The notes: generated from the letters alone by a model not told the origin. Numbered from the stretch's first letter, positions 33,682-43,835 are shown. The stretch: 64,000 bases of DNA from Methylacidiphilum caldifontis (GCF_017310505.1 NZ_CP065957.1:186001-250000), one strand, 5' to 3'. Translations and numbers: made by a program.

Positions 33682-34301
33682 TCTAACCATTGAGGGTAAT
33701 GAAAGGAGCTTTCTTTTAGATTGTCCATAAATGCAGTCGGTATATGGTAACGGTCTTCTATCAGCTCCACAGCCATAGGAGAAATAGCTAAATTTGCATA
33801 ACGATTCAATATCAGTCCTATTAGAGGAACAGCGGCCTTTAATATACTTTCTATGGTCAAAAAAGTGTGATTTAGAAATCCAAGCCTAACATGAGCAATT
33901 AAAATGACTGGGCAACGCAAAGATTGAACGAGATCTCTCAGAAGCCATTTTTTCGAAAGTGGAGTTAACCATCCTCCAATCCCTTCAATCACAACATGAC
34001 TATAGGCATTTGTTATTAATGAAATCGATTTTTTTGTCTCCTCAAGCAAGATCTCCTTACCTTCAAGGATCGCAGCGATAGCAGGAGCTATGGGTTGAGA
34101 AAAATGAAAAGGGTTAATATCATCTAGGGTCATAGTTTTTCCTGAGGCTTCCCATAGTCTTAGGGCATCTTCTCTTCCACCCGTAGAAATGGGTTTTAAT
34201 CCAATCGCATTATATCCTCTTGATCTCCAATATTTAACCAATTCACAACTGAATGTTGTCTTGCCTACACCTGTATCGGTCCCTGTAATAAAAACAATCA
34301 T
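33663..34301 (-). CDS. bioD: Dethiobiotin synthetase
   Basis: This 212-residue protein has the BioD P-loop 'GTDTGVGKTTFSCEL' at residues 6-20, 'GLKPISTGG' (substrate-binding Lys, about 36-44) and 'VVIEGIGGWLTPL' (about 100-112). BioD closes the ureido ring of dethiobiotin from 7,8-diaminononanoate, CO2 and ATP, the step before biotin synthase. bioB is in the same window at 44.1 kb but not linked, and bioA/bioF are not seen. The 3' end overlaps the convergent gene by 19 bp. The 222-bp gap upstream holds only AT-rich sequence and presumably the promoters of this gene and of the ferredoxin. Confidence 0.93.
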   Translation of the reverse strand: MIVFITGTDTGVGKTTFSCELVKYWRSRGYNAIGLKPISTGGREDALRLWEASGKTMTLDDINPFHFSQPIAPAIAAILEGKEILLEETKKSISLITNAYSHVVIEGIGGWLTPLSKKWLLRDLVQSLRCPVILIAHVRLGFLNHTFLTIESILKAAVPLIGLILNRYANLAISPMAVELIEDRYHIPTAFMDNLKESSFHYPQWLDQAVAQ

Positions 34302-34524
34302 TTTTTTTTAATTTAACCATTATCTTTTGTTTTCTATGAGGAGTTTGTCTTGACTTTTCAAGCTTTAACAAAAAATAAAAAGGAAGAAATGGGTCTCGAT
34401 TATTTTTCTAATTGAATCTTTTACTCTTTTATCTATATAAAACCTAAAAGATTTTTTTTGATTGCAAACAACACAATTATCTACTAAATACAAATAGAAA
34501 GTAGAGAATAAAATTGAGGTTAAG

Positions 34525-34800
34525 ATGGCTGATAGAATTAATAAATATCCAGATAATGTCTTTGGAAAATATTACGTTGATACACAATGCATAGATTGTG
34601 ATTTATGCAGGGAAACCGCACCCGCAAATTTTAAAAGAAATGATGATGGCGGGCATTCTTACGTTTATAAACAACCCGAAACTCCTGAGGAAGAGGAACA
34701 ATGCAGGGAAGCAAAGGAGGGTTGTCCGGTAGAAGCAATCGGAGATGATGGGGATTTAGATGTCATGGAGTTACAAGAAGAAAAATTGACTGAATCTTAG
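34525..34800 (+). CDS. Single-cluster [4Fe-4S] ferredoxin
   Basis: The product has 91 residues. 'CIDCDLC' gives three cysteines in CxxCxxC spacing (about residues 20-26), and 'EGCPVEAI' (about 69-76) gives the fourth with the usual Pro, so one [4Fe-4S] cluster is expected. The protein is very acidic, as typical of a soluble electron carrier. A ribosome site GAGG lies about nine bases before the ATG. It stands alone, followed closely by the pseudouridine synthase gene. Its redox partner is not evident; biotin synthase and other radical-SAM enzymes are possible users. Confidence 0.9.
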   Translation: MADRINKYPDNVFGKYYVDTQCIDCDLCRETAPANFKRNDDGGHSYVYKQPETPEEEEQCREAKEGCPVEAIGDDGDLDVMELQEEKLTES

Positions 34801-34834
34801 TCCCTTTCCTTCTGATTGTTTGTCGAATAGTTTC

Positions 34835-35800
34835 ATGGATGATGTAAACAGCTTATCCATTCCAAAAGCAGAAATAGAAAAAGGGGTGGGGAAAAGAATT
34901 GATCTTTTTCTTTCTTCACTCCTCAATGTTTCAAGAAACAAAGTTAAAAAGAAAATCCTAAGCGGGGCTCTCCGTTTAAAAAATGGATCTGTTTTGGAGC
35001 CTTCGCATAGAATTCGGGGCATCGAAGAGATCGAAATCTTGGGGGGATTCAACGAAGAAATTGCTCCTCTTCCTAAAGCTGAAAAAATTCCTCTTGATGT
35101 GCTTTTTGAGGATGAAGACATTCTTGTGCTTAACAAAAAACGAGGCATGGTTGTTCATCCCTCTTGTGGCCATTGGACAGGGACAATAGTTAACGCTCTT
35201 ATCTTCCGTTATGGACAGTTATTGCCTGGATCCTCTCTTTTACGCCCAGGGATTGTTCATAGACTGGATAAAGATACCTCTGGAGTAATGGTTATCGCAA
35301 AAACTGAGGAAGCCTTAAAATCTCTTCTTTTGCAGTTTTCGCAAAGAACTGTTCATAAAGTATATATCTGTTTATGTAAAAACCGCTTTCCCTACCCTTA
35401 TTATACGTTCGAATCAAATATTAACAGGCATGCTTCCGATAGGAAAAAAATGGCTGTCCATCAGTTCAAGGGGAAGAGTTCGAAAACCTCTTTTACTGTT
35501 CTTTTTGCTTCCGATCAAGCCTCTTTACTTAAATGCGAACCTATCTCTGGCAGGACTCATCAAATAAGGGTTCATCTTTCTTATTTGGGTTTTCCTATTA
35601 TTGGCGATCCTTTATATGGTAAAGGAGTAAGAAAATACCCTTTTGCCTTACTATTGCACGCCTATGCTCTTAAGTTCATGCACCCAAGGAGTGGAAAAAG
35701 AGTTGAATTTGTTGCTCCTCTTCCACAAGATTTTCAAGAGGCTTTTCAATTTTTTTATGGAAAAAATTTCTCATGGAAAGATTGTTCCTTCTCTTTATAA
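34835..35800 (+). CDS. rluD: RluD-type large-subunit rRNA pseudouridine synthase
   Basis: From the ATG at 34835 the product has 321 residues; a TTG at 34820 is an alternative start. An N-terminal S4 RNA-binding domain (about 15-75, 'KRIDLFLSSLLNVSRNKVKKKI') is followed by the RluA/RluD catalytic domain with 'HRLDKDTSGVMVIAKT' (about 148-163), which contains the nucleophilic Asp, and 'PISGRTHQIRVHLSYLGFPIIGDPLYG' (about 235-261). S4 plus this catalytic type points to RluD, which modifies helix 69 of 23S rRNA, although RluC has the same layout. Its end overlaps the glycosylase start by 44 bp. Confidence 0.88.
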   Translation: MDDVNSLSIPKAEIEKGVGKRIDLFLSSLLNVSRNKVKKKILSGALRLKNGSVLEPSHRIRGIEEIEILGGFNEEIAPLPKAEKIPLDVLFEDEDILVLNKKRGMVVHPSCGHWTGTIVNALIFRYGQLLPGSSLLRPGIVHRLDKDTSGVMVIAKTEEALKSLLLQFSQRTVHKVYICLCKNRFPYPYYTFESNINRHASDRKKMAVHQFKGKSSKTSFTVLFASDQASLLKCEPISGRTHQIRVHLSYLGFPIIGDPLYGKGVRKYPFALLLHAYALKFMHPRSGKRVEFVAPLPQDFQEAFQFFYGKNFSWKDCSFSL

Positions 35801-36590
35801 ATACTTAGAGATATTGAGATTTCTTGGTTTCTCTCATCTTTATCTTCCTCGATTACCCCATTTTAGCAAAGAAAACATAGCTCAAGGATCGAAAAAGAGT
35901 GACCAGAAAGAAATGCCCCCTTCTACATTAAAAAAAGCTTCTTCACTGTCGCAAAATCTTTCGAAGGAAAAATTGACTGAAGAATTATTGTTGTTGGAAA
36001 ACAAAGTTCAAGCTTGTAGAAATTGTCCGCATCTTGTTTCTTTTAGAACTCAAACTGTTTTTGGGACGGGAAATCCTTATGCTCAGTTGATGTTTGTAGG
36101 GGAAGCTCCAGGGGCTGAAGAAGACATGCAGGGACAGCCCTTTGTTGGACCTGCAGGCCAGCTTTTGACGAAGATGATCAAAGCTATGGGACTTTCTCGT
36201 GAAATAGTCTATATAGCCAATGTTTTGAAATGTAGACCTGACATACCTAAAGGACAAAAGGGAAACAGAAAACCCACAGCAGACGAGATGTCTAGATGCC
36301 TACCTTATCTTCTTTCTCAAATAAAACTGATCAAACCCAAGGTCATTGTTGCCCTAGGTGCTACAGCCTATGAAGGGCTTACGGAGCAATTTGGAGTAAA
36401 AATCAGTGAGGTCAGAGGCCGGTGTTTTGATTTTCATGGAGCCATCCTTATCCCCACTTATCATCCTTCTTTTCTCCTTCATAACCCCTCCTTACCAAAT
36501 AAAAGAAAAGTATGGGAAGATCTCCTCACAGCGATGGAAAAATTGGGAATGCCGATTTCAGAAAAACAGAGAAATTATTTTCTTTCTTGA
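35757..36590 (+). CDS. Family 4 uracil-DNA glycosylase
   Basis: From the ATG at 35757 the product has 277 residues. Family 4 marks are visible: 'CRNCPHL' (two cluster Cys), 'GEAPGAEEDMQGQPFVGPAG' (catalytic motif), 'NVLKCRP' and 'EMSRCLPYL' (the other two [4Fe-4S] Cys) and 'TYHPSFLL' (second catalytic motif with His). The ~85-residue Ser/Lys-rich N-terminal extension before the domain is common in bacterial homologues. The enzyme removes uracil arising from cytosine deamination, a frequent lesion at high temperature, which suits a thermophilic host. Translation is probably coupled to the overlapping rluD-like gene. Confidence 0.92.
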   Translation: MEKISHGKIVPSLYKYLEILRFLGFSHLYLPRLPHFSKENIAQGSKKSDQKEMPPSTLKKASSLSQNLSKEKLTEELLLLENKVQACRNCPHLVSFRTQTVFGTGNPYAQLMFVGEAPGAEEDMQGQPFVGPAGQLLTKMIKAMGLSREIVYIANVLKCRPDIPKGQKGNRKPTADEMSRCLPYLLSQIKLIKPKVIVALGATAYEGLTEQFGVKISEVRGRCFDFHGAILIPTYHPSFLLHNPSLPNKRKVWEDLLTAMEKLGMPISEKQRNYFLS

Positions 36591-36685
36591 AGTCTTGAAA
36601 ATTACTTCTTTATAAGTTTTCCGTAAGATTTTATATTTCAAAAAGTGGGATTCTTATTTAGCTTCTTTCTCATTCCCTTTAAAAG

Positions 36686-38605
36686 ATGAAACTTTCTACT
36701 ACCAAAAGAAATTTACCTCCACAAAAAAATAATGAACCTCCCTTTCCTTACGTCAGATTTTTAATCCAAATAGGCATTGCCCTTTTTCTAGTTTGGATTT
36801 GGCAGGAAAGCCTACATAAAGCTACCGTTTCAACAATTCCCTATAGCGAGTTCCTTAACAAATTAAATCAAAAGGAGATCATAGAATGTAAAATCACTCC
36901 CGATGAAATATATGGAAAGATGCTTATTAGCAAACCTGAAGAAAAGGGAAAACCTCCTAAGATTGGTCTTTTTTCAACTGTCCGAGTTGATGATCCTGAC
37001 CTTGTCAAACGACTGCAAGCGGCTGGGGTAGTTTATGGAAGTGTAAAACCAAGTTTACTTTCTCAAATTCTTTTTTCTTGGGTCGTTCCCATTCTTATTT
37101 TCTTTCTTGTATGGTTTGTTCTTGCGCGATTTGTTGGTGGAGGGGGAGCAGGATATTCTTTGCTTAACATTGGCAAAAGCAGGGCTCGGCTTCTTGTAGA
37201 CGAAAGTACAGGAGTAACGTTTGCTGATGTAGCCGGCTGTGATGAAGCAAAGTATGAGTTACAGGAAGTCGTTGACTTTTTGAAAAATCCTTCTCGATAT
37301 AGGGCTTTAGGAGCAAAGATTCCCAAGGGAGTGTTGCTTGTGGGTCCTCCTGGTACAGGAAAAACATTGTTAGCCAAAGCGGTCGCAGGAGAAGCGAAGG
37401 TTCCCTTCTTCTCAATAAGTGGGAGTGAATTTGTCGAAATGTTCGTGGGTGTTGGTGCTGCACGGGTTCGTGATCTTTTTGGCCAAGCTAAATCCAAGGC
37501 CCCTTGTATTGTTTTTATTGACGAGCTTGATGCAATTGGAAGGCAACGAGGCGTCAGAATTCAGATAGGGTCAGATGAACATGAACAGACACTCAATCAA
37601 CTTCTTGTAGAGATGGATGGGTTTGATCCTAATGAAGGCATTATTGTGCTAGCTGCAACCAATAGGCCAGAAATTCTAGACCGAGCCCTACTCCGGCCGG
37701 GTCGATTCGATAGGCAAGTTGTGGTGGATTTACCAGATGCAAATGGGCGTGAAGCGATCTTAAGAGTTCATGCACGAGGTAAACCCTTGTCAGCAAATAT
37801 TGATTTTAAAGAAATAGCGCAAGCAACCATGGGTTTCTCAGGAGCTGACCTGGCTAACTTGCTTAACGAAGCAGCTCTTTTGGCTGCACGGAGAAAATCT
37901 TCAAGTATTGAACAAATCGACCTATTAGAAGCGATGGAGAAGGTTATAGCGGGTCCCGAAAGAAAGAGTCGCATTTTATCCGAGAAAGAAAGAGAAAGGG
38001 TAGCTTATCATGAAGTCGGTCATGCCCTTACCGCTTACTATTGTGAACATGCTGAACCTGTAAGAAAAATTAGTATTGTCCCTCGAGGAAAATCGGCTTT
38101 AGGTTATACCTTACAACTGCCTACCATCCAAAAATACTTGATGACGAAATCTGAACTGCTGGATCGGATATGTGTTGCTATGGGGGGGAGAGCGGCTGAA
38201 GAACTGATATATGGAGATATCACCACGGGTGCAGAAAATGACCTTGAGGTGGCCACCACTATTGCACGGCAGATGGTTTGTTTATATGGAATGGGAGAAA
38301 AATCTGGGCTAGCTCACTATGTCCCTCCCCAACCCTTATTAGGAGGGCTAGATAATTCTTATTTAAAGGAATGCAGCAATGAAACAGCACGAATAATAGA
38401 CTTGGAGATAGAAAAAATTCTTGAAGAAAATTATCAAAGAGCCTTATCCCTCTTGCGTCACCATCATGCTGAACTTAAAGAGGTGACGAAACATTTGCTG
38501 GAAAAAGAGACTTTAAATGCCGATGAATTCAAAAGAATTCTAGATCAACTCAAAGAAAAAGAACAAAGAAAAGAAGCCCCAAGCTACTCTTCTTCTTCCC
38601 TTTAA
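36686..38605 (+). CDS. ftsH: ATP-dependent zinc metalloprotease FtsH
   Basis: The 639-residue protein has the complete FtsH layout. Two membrane segments (about 26-42 and 120-142) flank a periplasmic domain. The AAA+ domain carries Walker A '[18 protein letters not shown]' (about 219-236), Walker B '[16 protein letters not shown]' and the second region of homology '[22 protein letters not shown]'. The zinc protease site is 'YHEVGHALT' (about 444-452). FtsH degrades misfolded membrane proteins and short-lived regulators from the inner membrane. It follows a 95-bp gap after the glycosylase gene. Verrucomicrobia often carry several ftsH copies, so this may not be the only one. Confidence 0.97.
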   Translation: MKLSTTKRNLPPQKNNEPPFPYVRFLIQIGIALFLVWIWQESLHKATVSTIPYSEFLNKLNQKEIIECKITPDEIYGKMLISKPEEKGKPPKIGLFSTVRVDDPDLVKRLQAAGVVYGSVKPSLLSQILFSWVVPILIFFLVWFVLARFVGGGGAGYSLLNIGKSRARLLVDESTGVTFADVAGCDEAKYELQEVVDFLKNPSRYRALGAKIPKGVLLVGPPGTGKTLLAKAVAGEAKVPFFSISGSEFVEMFVGVGAARVRDLFGQAKSKAPCIVFIDELDAIGRQRGVRIQIGSDEHEQTLNQLLVEMDGFDPNEGIIVLAATNRPEILDRALLRPGRFDRQVVVDLPDANGREAILRVHARGKPLSANIDFKEIAQATMGFSGADLANLLNEAALLAARRKSSSIEQIDLLEAMEKVIAGPERKSRILSEKERERVAYHEVGHALTAYYCEHAEPVRKISIVPRGKSALGYTLQLPTIQKYLMTKSELLDRICVAMGGRAAEELIYGDITTGAENDLEVATTIARQMVCLYGMGEKSGLAHYVPPQPLLGGLDNSYLKECSNETARIIDLEIEKILEENYQRALSLLRHHHAELKEVTKHLLEKETLNADEFKRILDQLKEKEQRKEAPSYSSSSL

Positions 38606-38683
38606 ACTCAAGTAGAGAAACAAAATAACTTGAAATTTTTTTCCATTTGACCAATATCATGAGAAATGCCAATCTAAGGCTAT

Positions 38684-39499
38684 ATGGCTCAAAATTTTCC
38701 TTTTCGTAAGCCCTTACCCATAAGTCCTAACGAGCATAAAGAAAAAAAACACTTTCCTAATCCATCAGGGGTTGCTCCTCATCCTTCATTTCCTTTCTCT
38801 TTAAAAAATCATACACCTTTGACTCCAGAAAGTCCGTCGTCCAGCCCTTTAGTTCATATCCATACCCCATTTATTCCCAAATCATCCCTTCACAGTCCGT
38901 TAGTCTATCCCCAAAGCTTTTCTTTTCCTCAACAATCTCATTATTCGCCCCTTTCTGGAGAGCCTAGTGATATTTCCAAAAACGATAATAAAGCTCATTC
39001 CTCTTTAAAAACGGGTAATTTTCCCTTTAATCCTCTTTCCCAACAGCCTTTTCAGAAGACAAATCCAACAAATCCAGCTTTTGCTTTTCAGATGTCAGGG
39101 CCCCAGAGAAAAGAAGAAGCTTTATCCTCATTCCCGACAGACACCGCTTACAAGAGAGTTCAACAAAGTCCTCCTCATTTCTTTTCGCCCTCCCCTCCAG
39201 AGAATAAAACCAATAGTCCTGAGATCTCCACAAACATGATCAATTCTCCTTCGGCTAGTGATTCTAAAAAACCACAAGAGGACCCTACTCGACATGAAAC
39301 CAATCGAGTCGAGGCTGAAAAGAAAAAAGATAAAAAACAACCCTCATCTCATCCTAGCCAGCAGGCTCATTCAAATGAAAAAGACACCGAGCCGGCAGAG
39401 CCAACTGCTCGGTCCAATAGACTCCTTATAGGATTAACAGCTCTTGTCAGTCTTTTGACAGCCACCTATTTTGTATTAGCATATTATGATATATTTTAA
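38684..39499 (+). CDS. Proline/serine-rich protein with C-terminal membrane anchor
   Basis: No family is recognised for this 271-residue protein. The first ~245 residues are low-complexity, rich in Pro, Ser, His, Phe and Asn, with recurring 'SPLV', 'PFIPKSS' and 'FPQQ' motifs, then a Lys/Glu-rich stretch. The last ~22 residues ('LLIGLTALVSLLTATYFVLAYYD') form one membrane segment, so this looks like a tail-anchored, intrinsically disordered protein with a cytoplasmic bulk. It lies between ftsH and trxA in the same direction. It could be a disordered tether at the inner membrane; function is unknown. Confidence 0.6.
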   Translation: MAQNFPFRKPLPISPNEHKEKKHFPNPSGVAPHPSFPFSLKNHTPLTPESPSSSPLVHIHTPFIPKSSLHSPLVYPQSFSFPQQSHYSPLSGEPSDISKNDNKAHSSLKTGNFPFNPLSQQPFQKTNPTNPAFAFQMSGPQRKEEALSSFPTDTAYKRVQQSPPHFFSPSPPENKTNSPEISTNMINSPSASDSKKPQEDPTRHETNRVEAEKKKDKKQPSSHPSQQAHSNEKDTEPAEPTARSNRLLIGLTALVSLLTATYFVLAYYDIF

Positions 39500-39526
39500 A
39501 TAAATGAGTAGAATAGGAGTAAAAGC

Positions 39527-39862
39527 ATGGCCTCTCAATTAATACCGAATGTAACAGCAAAAGAGTTCGAAAGTGAAGTTTTAAAATCTCCTCAGATTGT
39601 AGTCGTCGACTTTTGGGCTGAATGGTGTGGTCCTTGTCATATGATTAGTCCCGTTTTGGATGAATTAGCTAAGGAGCTTGATGGAAAGATTAAATTTGTA
39701 AAGGTAAATGTTGATCAAGAGCCAAATCTGGCCTACCAGTATTCGATTCAGTCTATTCCTACTTTATTAATTTTTAAAGGAGGCCAGGTTAAAGGAAAAC
39801 AGATTGGAGTAACCTCAAAAAACCATATTCTTAGCAAGATCAAAGACGTAGAAATTTCTTAA
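39527..39862 (+). CDS. trxA: Thioredoxin
   Basis: The 111-residue protein is a standard thioredoxin with the redox site 'WAEWCGPCHMISP' (Cys about 34 and 37), the buried Asp in 'VVVDFWAEW' and the cis-Pro in 'QSIPTLLIFKGG' (about 77-88). It reduces protein disulfides in the cytoplasm, with electrons from thioredoxin reductase (not in the window). A run 'GGAGTAAAAGC' before the ATG supplies a ribosome site. Length and motifs are fully typical. Confidence 0.97.
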   Translation: MASQLIPNVTAKEFESEVLKSPQIVVVDFWAEWCGPCHMISPVLDELAKELDGKIKFVKVNVDQEPNLAYQYSIQSIPTLLIFKGGQVKGKQIGVTSKNHILSKIKDVEIS

Positions 39863-39917
39863 GAACTGATAAATTAACCTTGATTTTTTAACTTTCTCCA
39901 TTTTATTTTATTGACAT

Positions 39918-39991
<74 letters not shown>

Positions 39992-40111
39992 TTTTTGATT
40001 TTCTACTACATAATCAATAGGGATAGATCGTGGGGGCCAAAGTTTTTTAGCATTTTGTAGTTTGATATGATGATTAATGTTTTTTTTAGACTTTCTTTTT
40101 TAAAACAGAGA

Positions 40112-40816
40112 TCATTTTCCTAAAGCATAGCCAATCCCTACGACAAAGTTATTGGAAAAATATTGTATGGAATGAATTTCTTTATTCCCAATACTTATTT
40201 TCGATGGACCAAGCCAACCCATGAATGATTCAATACGAAGAGACCACCTGTTATTCCAGTGGTAACGAAAACCCACATCAGCAAGGGCTGTTTGGACAAT
40301 TTCTGTTTCCCCTTTTTGAGGGGAAAGAATTCCAATTCCAGTTCCAACGCCTATAATAGGTTCCCATTTTTCCATACGATATCCCACGGTGCCAAACAGA
40401 AAGACAAGACCTGTATTTGTAGAAATACTTTGAGAATGGGAGCCTTGGTTTACCGAAATACTTGAACCGTTGTAGGCAGAGGTTAACTCAAGGGTAAAAC
40501 TAAAATGACCAAATCGCTTGGGGTCATACCAATAATAGCCAAAAGTAGGAGAAAAAATGACACTAAAATCATTATTAAGAGAAACAACTTTATTGCCGGG
40601 TTCTAAATGGCCTCCTTCAGATCGAATCCATTGAGGACCAACAAATCCCGCAACGAAGAAGCCACTTCGTTTTTGATCCTTTTTTTCTACAATGGCAGTC
40701 GAAGGTTCCTCAATCAACATGCCCTCATCTTCACCTATAGTGAGAGAAAGGCCCTTTATTAAATATAGCGATAAGTTTAATCCATGGAGAAAGATAAAAA
40801 GAAGCCTTTTTTTCAT
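40112..40816 (-). CDS. Outer-membrane beta-barrel protein (opacity/OmpW-like)
   Basis: The product has 234 residues with a signal peptide (about 1-26). The mature part alternates hydrophobic and polar residues in repeated strands ('FFVAGFVGPQWIRSEGG', 'HFSFTLELTSAYNG', 'VFLFGTVGYRMEKWEPIIGVGTGIG') and ends 'FVVGIGYALGK'. That is the pattern of a small eight-stranded outer-membrane barrel of the opacity or OmpW type. Function is unknown. It is monocistronic, with the tRNA to its 3' side and a 248-bp AT-rich gap upstream that shows no gene and presumably carries its promoter. Confidence 0.6.
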   Translation of the reverse strand: MKKRLLFIFLHGLNLSLYLIKGLSLTIGEDEGMLIEEPSTAIVEKKDQKRSGFFVAGFVGPQWIRSEGGHLEPGNKVVSLNNDFSVIFSPTFGYYWYDPKRFGHFSFTLELTSAYNGSSISVNQGSHSQSISTNTGLVFLFGTVGYRMEKWEPIIGVGTGIGILSPQKGETEIVQTALADVGFRYHWNNRWSLRIESFMGWLGPSKISIGNKEIHSIQYFSNNFVVGIGYALGK

Positions 40817-41064
40817 CTTTATCTTCGATCCGATACTCCGTCTATTTGCCTAGGGATTGATTTAAAAGATATTTATATCCCTATAATCTTCTCCCTGATT
40901 CAGGGATCATTAATTGAGCAAAGACTATGCCAATATCAGCGGAAAGGATTCAGCTAGATTGCGAAAAAAAAAATATGATAAGGAAAAGAACGGACGCTGT
41001 CTAAAATAAAGACATAACGATAAAAATTTGAGTTAAAAAAAGACACTTTTTCTTCTTTTTTCTT

Positions 41065-42393
41065 TTATATATCGATTTTGTGTTCTTTCATTTTTATATA
41101 GAGCAAACTGCGATGGATGTTTAATAGACGCGCTGCTTCGGTGCGATTACCTTGGCTTTCCTTAAGGGCTTTTTCTATAAGGAATTTTTCGAGTTTCGCG
41201 ATGGCTGAAAAAAAATCTAATTGAAGAAAATCTTCTTTTTCTAATTTCGGTTCTTTGTCTACTAGGGGGCTAATTTCAAGGTCAGCAACGTTGATCAACT
41301 GTCCTCTAGATATAATTCCTGCTCGACGGATGACGTTTTCTAACTGTCGAACATTTCCTGGCCAGCAATATTCTAAAAGAACTTTTTGTGCATCAAAACT
41401 GAATTTTTTGGATGAGCCAGCAAAATATTTATCTAGAAAATATTCCGAAAGAAGAAGAATATCTGATTTTCTTTCACGCAAGGGAGGTATTTCTATTTGC
41501 AAAACCTGAATTCGGTAAAAAAGGTCGGCTCGGAACCTACCATTCATTACCTGATCTAATAGATTCTTGTTTGTCGCAGCAACAATACGGACATCGACTG
41601 AGAAAGTTGTTTCTGACCCCACAGGGCTAATTCTTTTTTCAGAAAGAGCTTTTAAAAGCTTTGCCTGCATAGGTAGAGGCATTTCAGCTATTTCATCAAG
41701 AAAAAGAGTTCCCCCACTAGCTTCAACAAATTTTCCCTTTCGATCTTTAAATGCTCCTGTAAAAGCGCCTTTAGTATGACCAAAAAATTCGGACTCAAAA
41801 AGATGTTCGGGAATCGCAGCACAATTGATCTCAACAAAAGGCCCAACTCCCCTTGAGCTGTGCCGATGTATGGCACGAGCAACTAATTGTTTTCCTGTTC
41901 CAGTCTCTCCAGATATAAGCACAGGATAGTCACAAGAAGCGGCAAAGCCGATAAATTTTTGGACTCTGCGCATAGATGGGCTCTGACCTATGATATCTTC
42001 TTGTTCTTCGGGTTGAATTTTTAAAGAAGGCAATGATAAGTTGCTGTTCAAAGCTCTTTCTATAACTTCTCTAATCTCCTGCCTTTTGATCGGTTTAGCA
42101 AGATGATCAAAAGCCCCCTTTTTCATCGCTTCAATGGTATTAAAACTATTAGAAAAAGCGGTGAGAATGATGACGGGAGGTTTTTTATCCAGCTTTTGGA
42201 TTTTTTGCAGTAGATCAAGACCGTCTTGATCCTTAAGTTTTAAGTCGAGGAAAACTAGATCGGCTTGTTTGGCAAGTTCTATTGCTTCTAAAGCATCCGC
42301 AGTTTCCGAAACGCCATAACCCAATAAACGGATGGTTTTTGAAAAAGCTCTACGGAAAGACTGATCATCATCTACAATCAATATGCTTGCCAT
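41065..42393 (-). CDS. NtrC-family sigma-54 response regulator
   Basis: This 442-residue regulator has three domains. The receiver domain (about 1-120) has the phospho-acceptor Asp in 'LVFLDLKLKDQDGL'. The AAA+ sigma-54 activation domain has Walker A 'SGETGTGKQLVARAIH' (about 160-175), the sigma-54 contact loop 'GAFTGAFKDRKGKF' and 'GTLFLDEIAEMPLPMQAKLL'. A Fis-type DNA-binding helix-turn-helix ('GNRTEAARLLNIHRSLLYIKM') is at the end. It activates sigma-54 promoters when phosphorylated. Its start lies inside the end of the kinase gene (16-bp overlap), so the pair is coupled. The regulated genes are not evident. Confidence 0.93.
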   Translation of the reverse strand: MASILIVDDDQSFRRAFSKTIRLLGYGVSETADALEAIELAKQADLVFLDLKLKDQDGLDLLQKIQKLDKKPPVIILTAFSNSFNTIEAMKKGAFDHLAKPIKRQEIREVIERALNSNLSLPSLKIQPEEQEDIIGQSPSMRRVQKFIGFAASCDYPVLISGETGTGKQLVARAIHRHSSRGVGPFVEINCAAIPEHLFESEFFGHTKGAFTGAFKDRKGKFVEASGGTLFLDEIAEMPLPMQAKLLKALSEKRISPVGSETTFSVDVRIVAATNKNLLDQVMNGRFRADLFYRIQVLQIEIPPLRERKSDILLLSEYFLDKYFAGSSKKFSFDAQKVLLEYCWPGNVRQLENVIRRAGIISRGQLINVADLEISPLVDKEPKLEKEDFLQLDFFSAIAKLEKFLIEKALKESQGNRTEAARLLNIHRSLLYIKMKEHKIDI

Positions 42394-43835
42394 GGTAGTT
42401 CAATATCAAATCGGGCTCCTCCCTCCCTTCCTTTCTTGCACACTATATGACCATTATGTGCTTCAACAATTTCTTTGACAATAGATAAACCCAATCCAAA
42501 GCCATAGCTTTTCTGGGTATAAAAAGGCTCAAACACTACAACTTGTAGGTCTTCATCGATTCCCTTTCCTGAATCCTCCACGGATAAGCACAACTTTTCA
42601 TCTTTTTGTACCAGAGCAACTTCAATCCATCCTCCTCTAGGAGTATGTTCCAGTGCGTTTTGCAAAAGATTTCCCAGTGCCCTAGACATTCCTTGCGGAT
42701 CGAAATACCAACTTCCTTTACAGGGAATAATCTTCAACTCTACTCCCTGTTTATTAGCCATAATCTCAAATTGCTGGAGTTGGGACGTAAGCCACAGGGA
42801 GAGATCAGTTTCTTTTGGAGTGATTTCGGCTGCATGGCATAACAAAACAATGCTTTCTAAGTGCTTCTTCATCCGCTCCACCTGTTCAAGAATATGTTCT
42901 AAAGTCTCCTTATTTTCTTGATCCCTGGACTCCAAAGCGTTTTCAACTTCAAGTTGAATAGTTGCTAACGGGTTGCGAAGTTCATGAGCAAGTGTAGCAG
43001 CCATCCTACCTAAGGTTACAATCCGTTCATTTTGTGAAATTTTTCGCAAAAGCTCTTCTTTTCTATTTTTTTCAGCAATCAAACTTTTCCTTGCTCCTAC
43101 CAGTGTTTCGACTAGCTTATCCAACTCTTTGTAACCCGATGAAGGAAAAGAAGGAATCTGATCTGGAGGACTACTCGCTATAATATTCTCAACTCGACTA
43201 ATTTCTTTTGACCAAGCCTGGAGTATACGCAGTCCAAAAATTCCGAGCAAAAGAGAAAGAATCAAAATGGAAGACAAAAAGAAAATTAGTTTTTCATAAT
43301 CGGAAATAAGTCGGGTAGGAACACGAGTCATGGTCCAAACAACGGTGCCATCGTCTCTGAAAGATAACGGTTTAACATGGAGAAGAAGACTTTCCCTTTT
43401 ACCGTCAAATCTTTCTAAAAGAGGCTTTTTTTGTTGTATAGATAGCTGAGATAAACGAATAATTCGGTTTTTTTCAGCCGAAGGCACGTCCATTTTTAAT
43501 GAGCCTTCATAAGTGGGATAGCTATAAGCAAAAAAACCTTTTTCAGGATTCCAAAGCCCTCCTTCTACTCCGCTGAAGGAAGAAAGGGAGCTGGCAAGGA
43601 TGAAGTTTAAATTTATGCCTTGTCCTACTTCTTTTTGTTCAAAAACAGTCTTGAGGTTTTCTTCTATCCGTAAGAGCCCCCGCTGCAGATTCTCTTTTCC
43701 TGTGGATATACGGGCAGAAACTCCCCAAAACAAGGCAATCATACCACATAGAGCAAAAGTCACACTCAAAACTACCAAAAGTACCCATAAAAGAAGAAGT
43801 CCTATCCATAAAGGATAACGGCGAAAAATTACCAT
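42378..43835 (-). CDS. Membrane sensor histidine kinase
   Basis: The 485-residue kinase has a membrane segment at about 10-38 and a second at about 183-205, enclosing a periplasmic sensor domain of about 145 residues. A HAMP-like linker follows, then the dimerisation helix with the H-box 'ATLAHELRNPLATIQLEV' (about 280-297). The ATPase domain has an N-box 'LGNLLQNALEHTPRGG', a G1 box 'VEDSGKGID' and a G2 box 'GFGLGLSIVKEIVEAHNGH'. It phosphorylates the adjacent NtrC-type regulator. The 203-bp gap upstream is shared divergently with bioB and has no gene. Confidence 0.92.
   Translation of the reverse strand: MVIFRRYPLWIGLLLLWVLLVVLSVTFALCGMIALFWGVSARISTGKENLQRGLLRIEENLKTVFEQKEVGQGINLNFILASSLSSFSGVEGGLWNPEKGFFAYSYPTYEGSLKMDVPSAEKNRIIRLSQLSIQQKKPLLERFDGKRESLLLHVKPLSFRDDGTVVWTMTRVPTRLISDYEKLIFFLSSILILSLLLGIFGLRILQAWSKEISRVENIIASSPPDQIPSFPSSGYKELDKLVETLVGARKSLIAEKNRKEELLRKISQNERIVTLGRMAATLAHELRNPLATIQLEVENALESRDQENKETLEHILEQVERMKKHLESIVLLCHAAEITPKETDLSLWLTSQLQQFEIMANKQGVELKIIPCKGSWYFDPQGMSRALGNLLQNALEHTPRGGWIEVALVQKDEKLCLSVEDSGKGIDEDLQVVVFEPFYTQKSYGFGLGLSIVKEIVEAHNGHIVCKKGREGGARFDIELPWQAY

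Noticed and set aside
37063-37497. 144-residue minus-strand frame inside ftsH
   Set aside because: Antisense of the highly conserved AAA+ domain; codon pattern is the mirror of ftsH.
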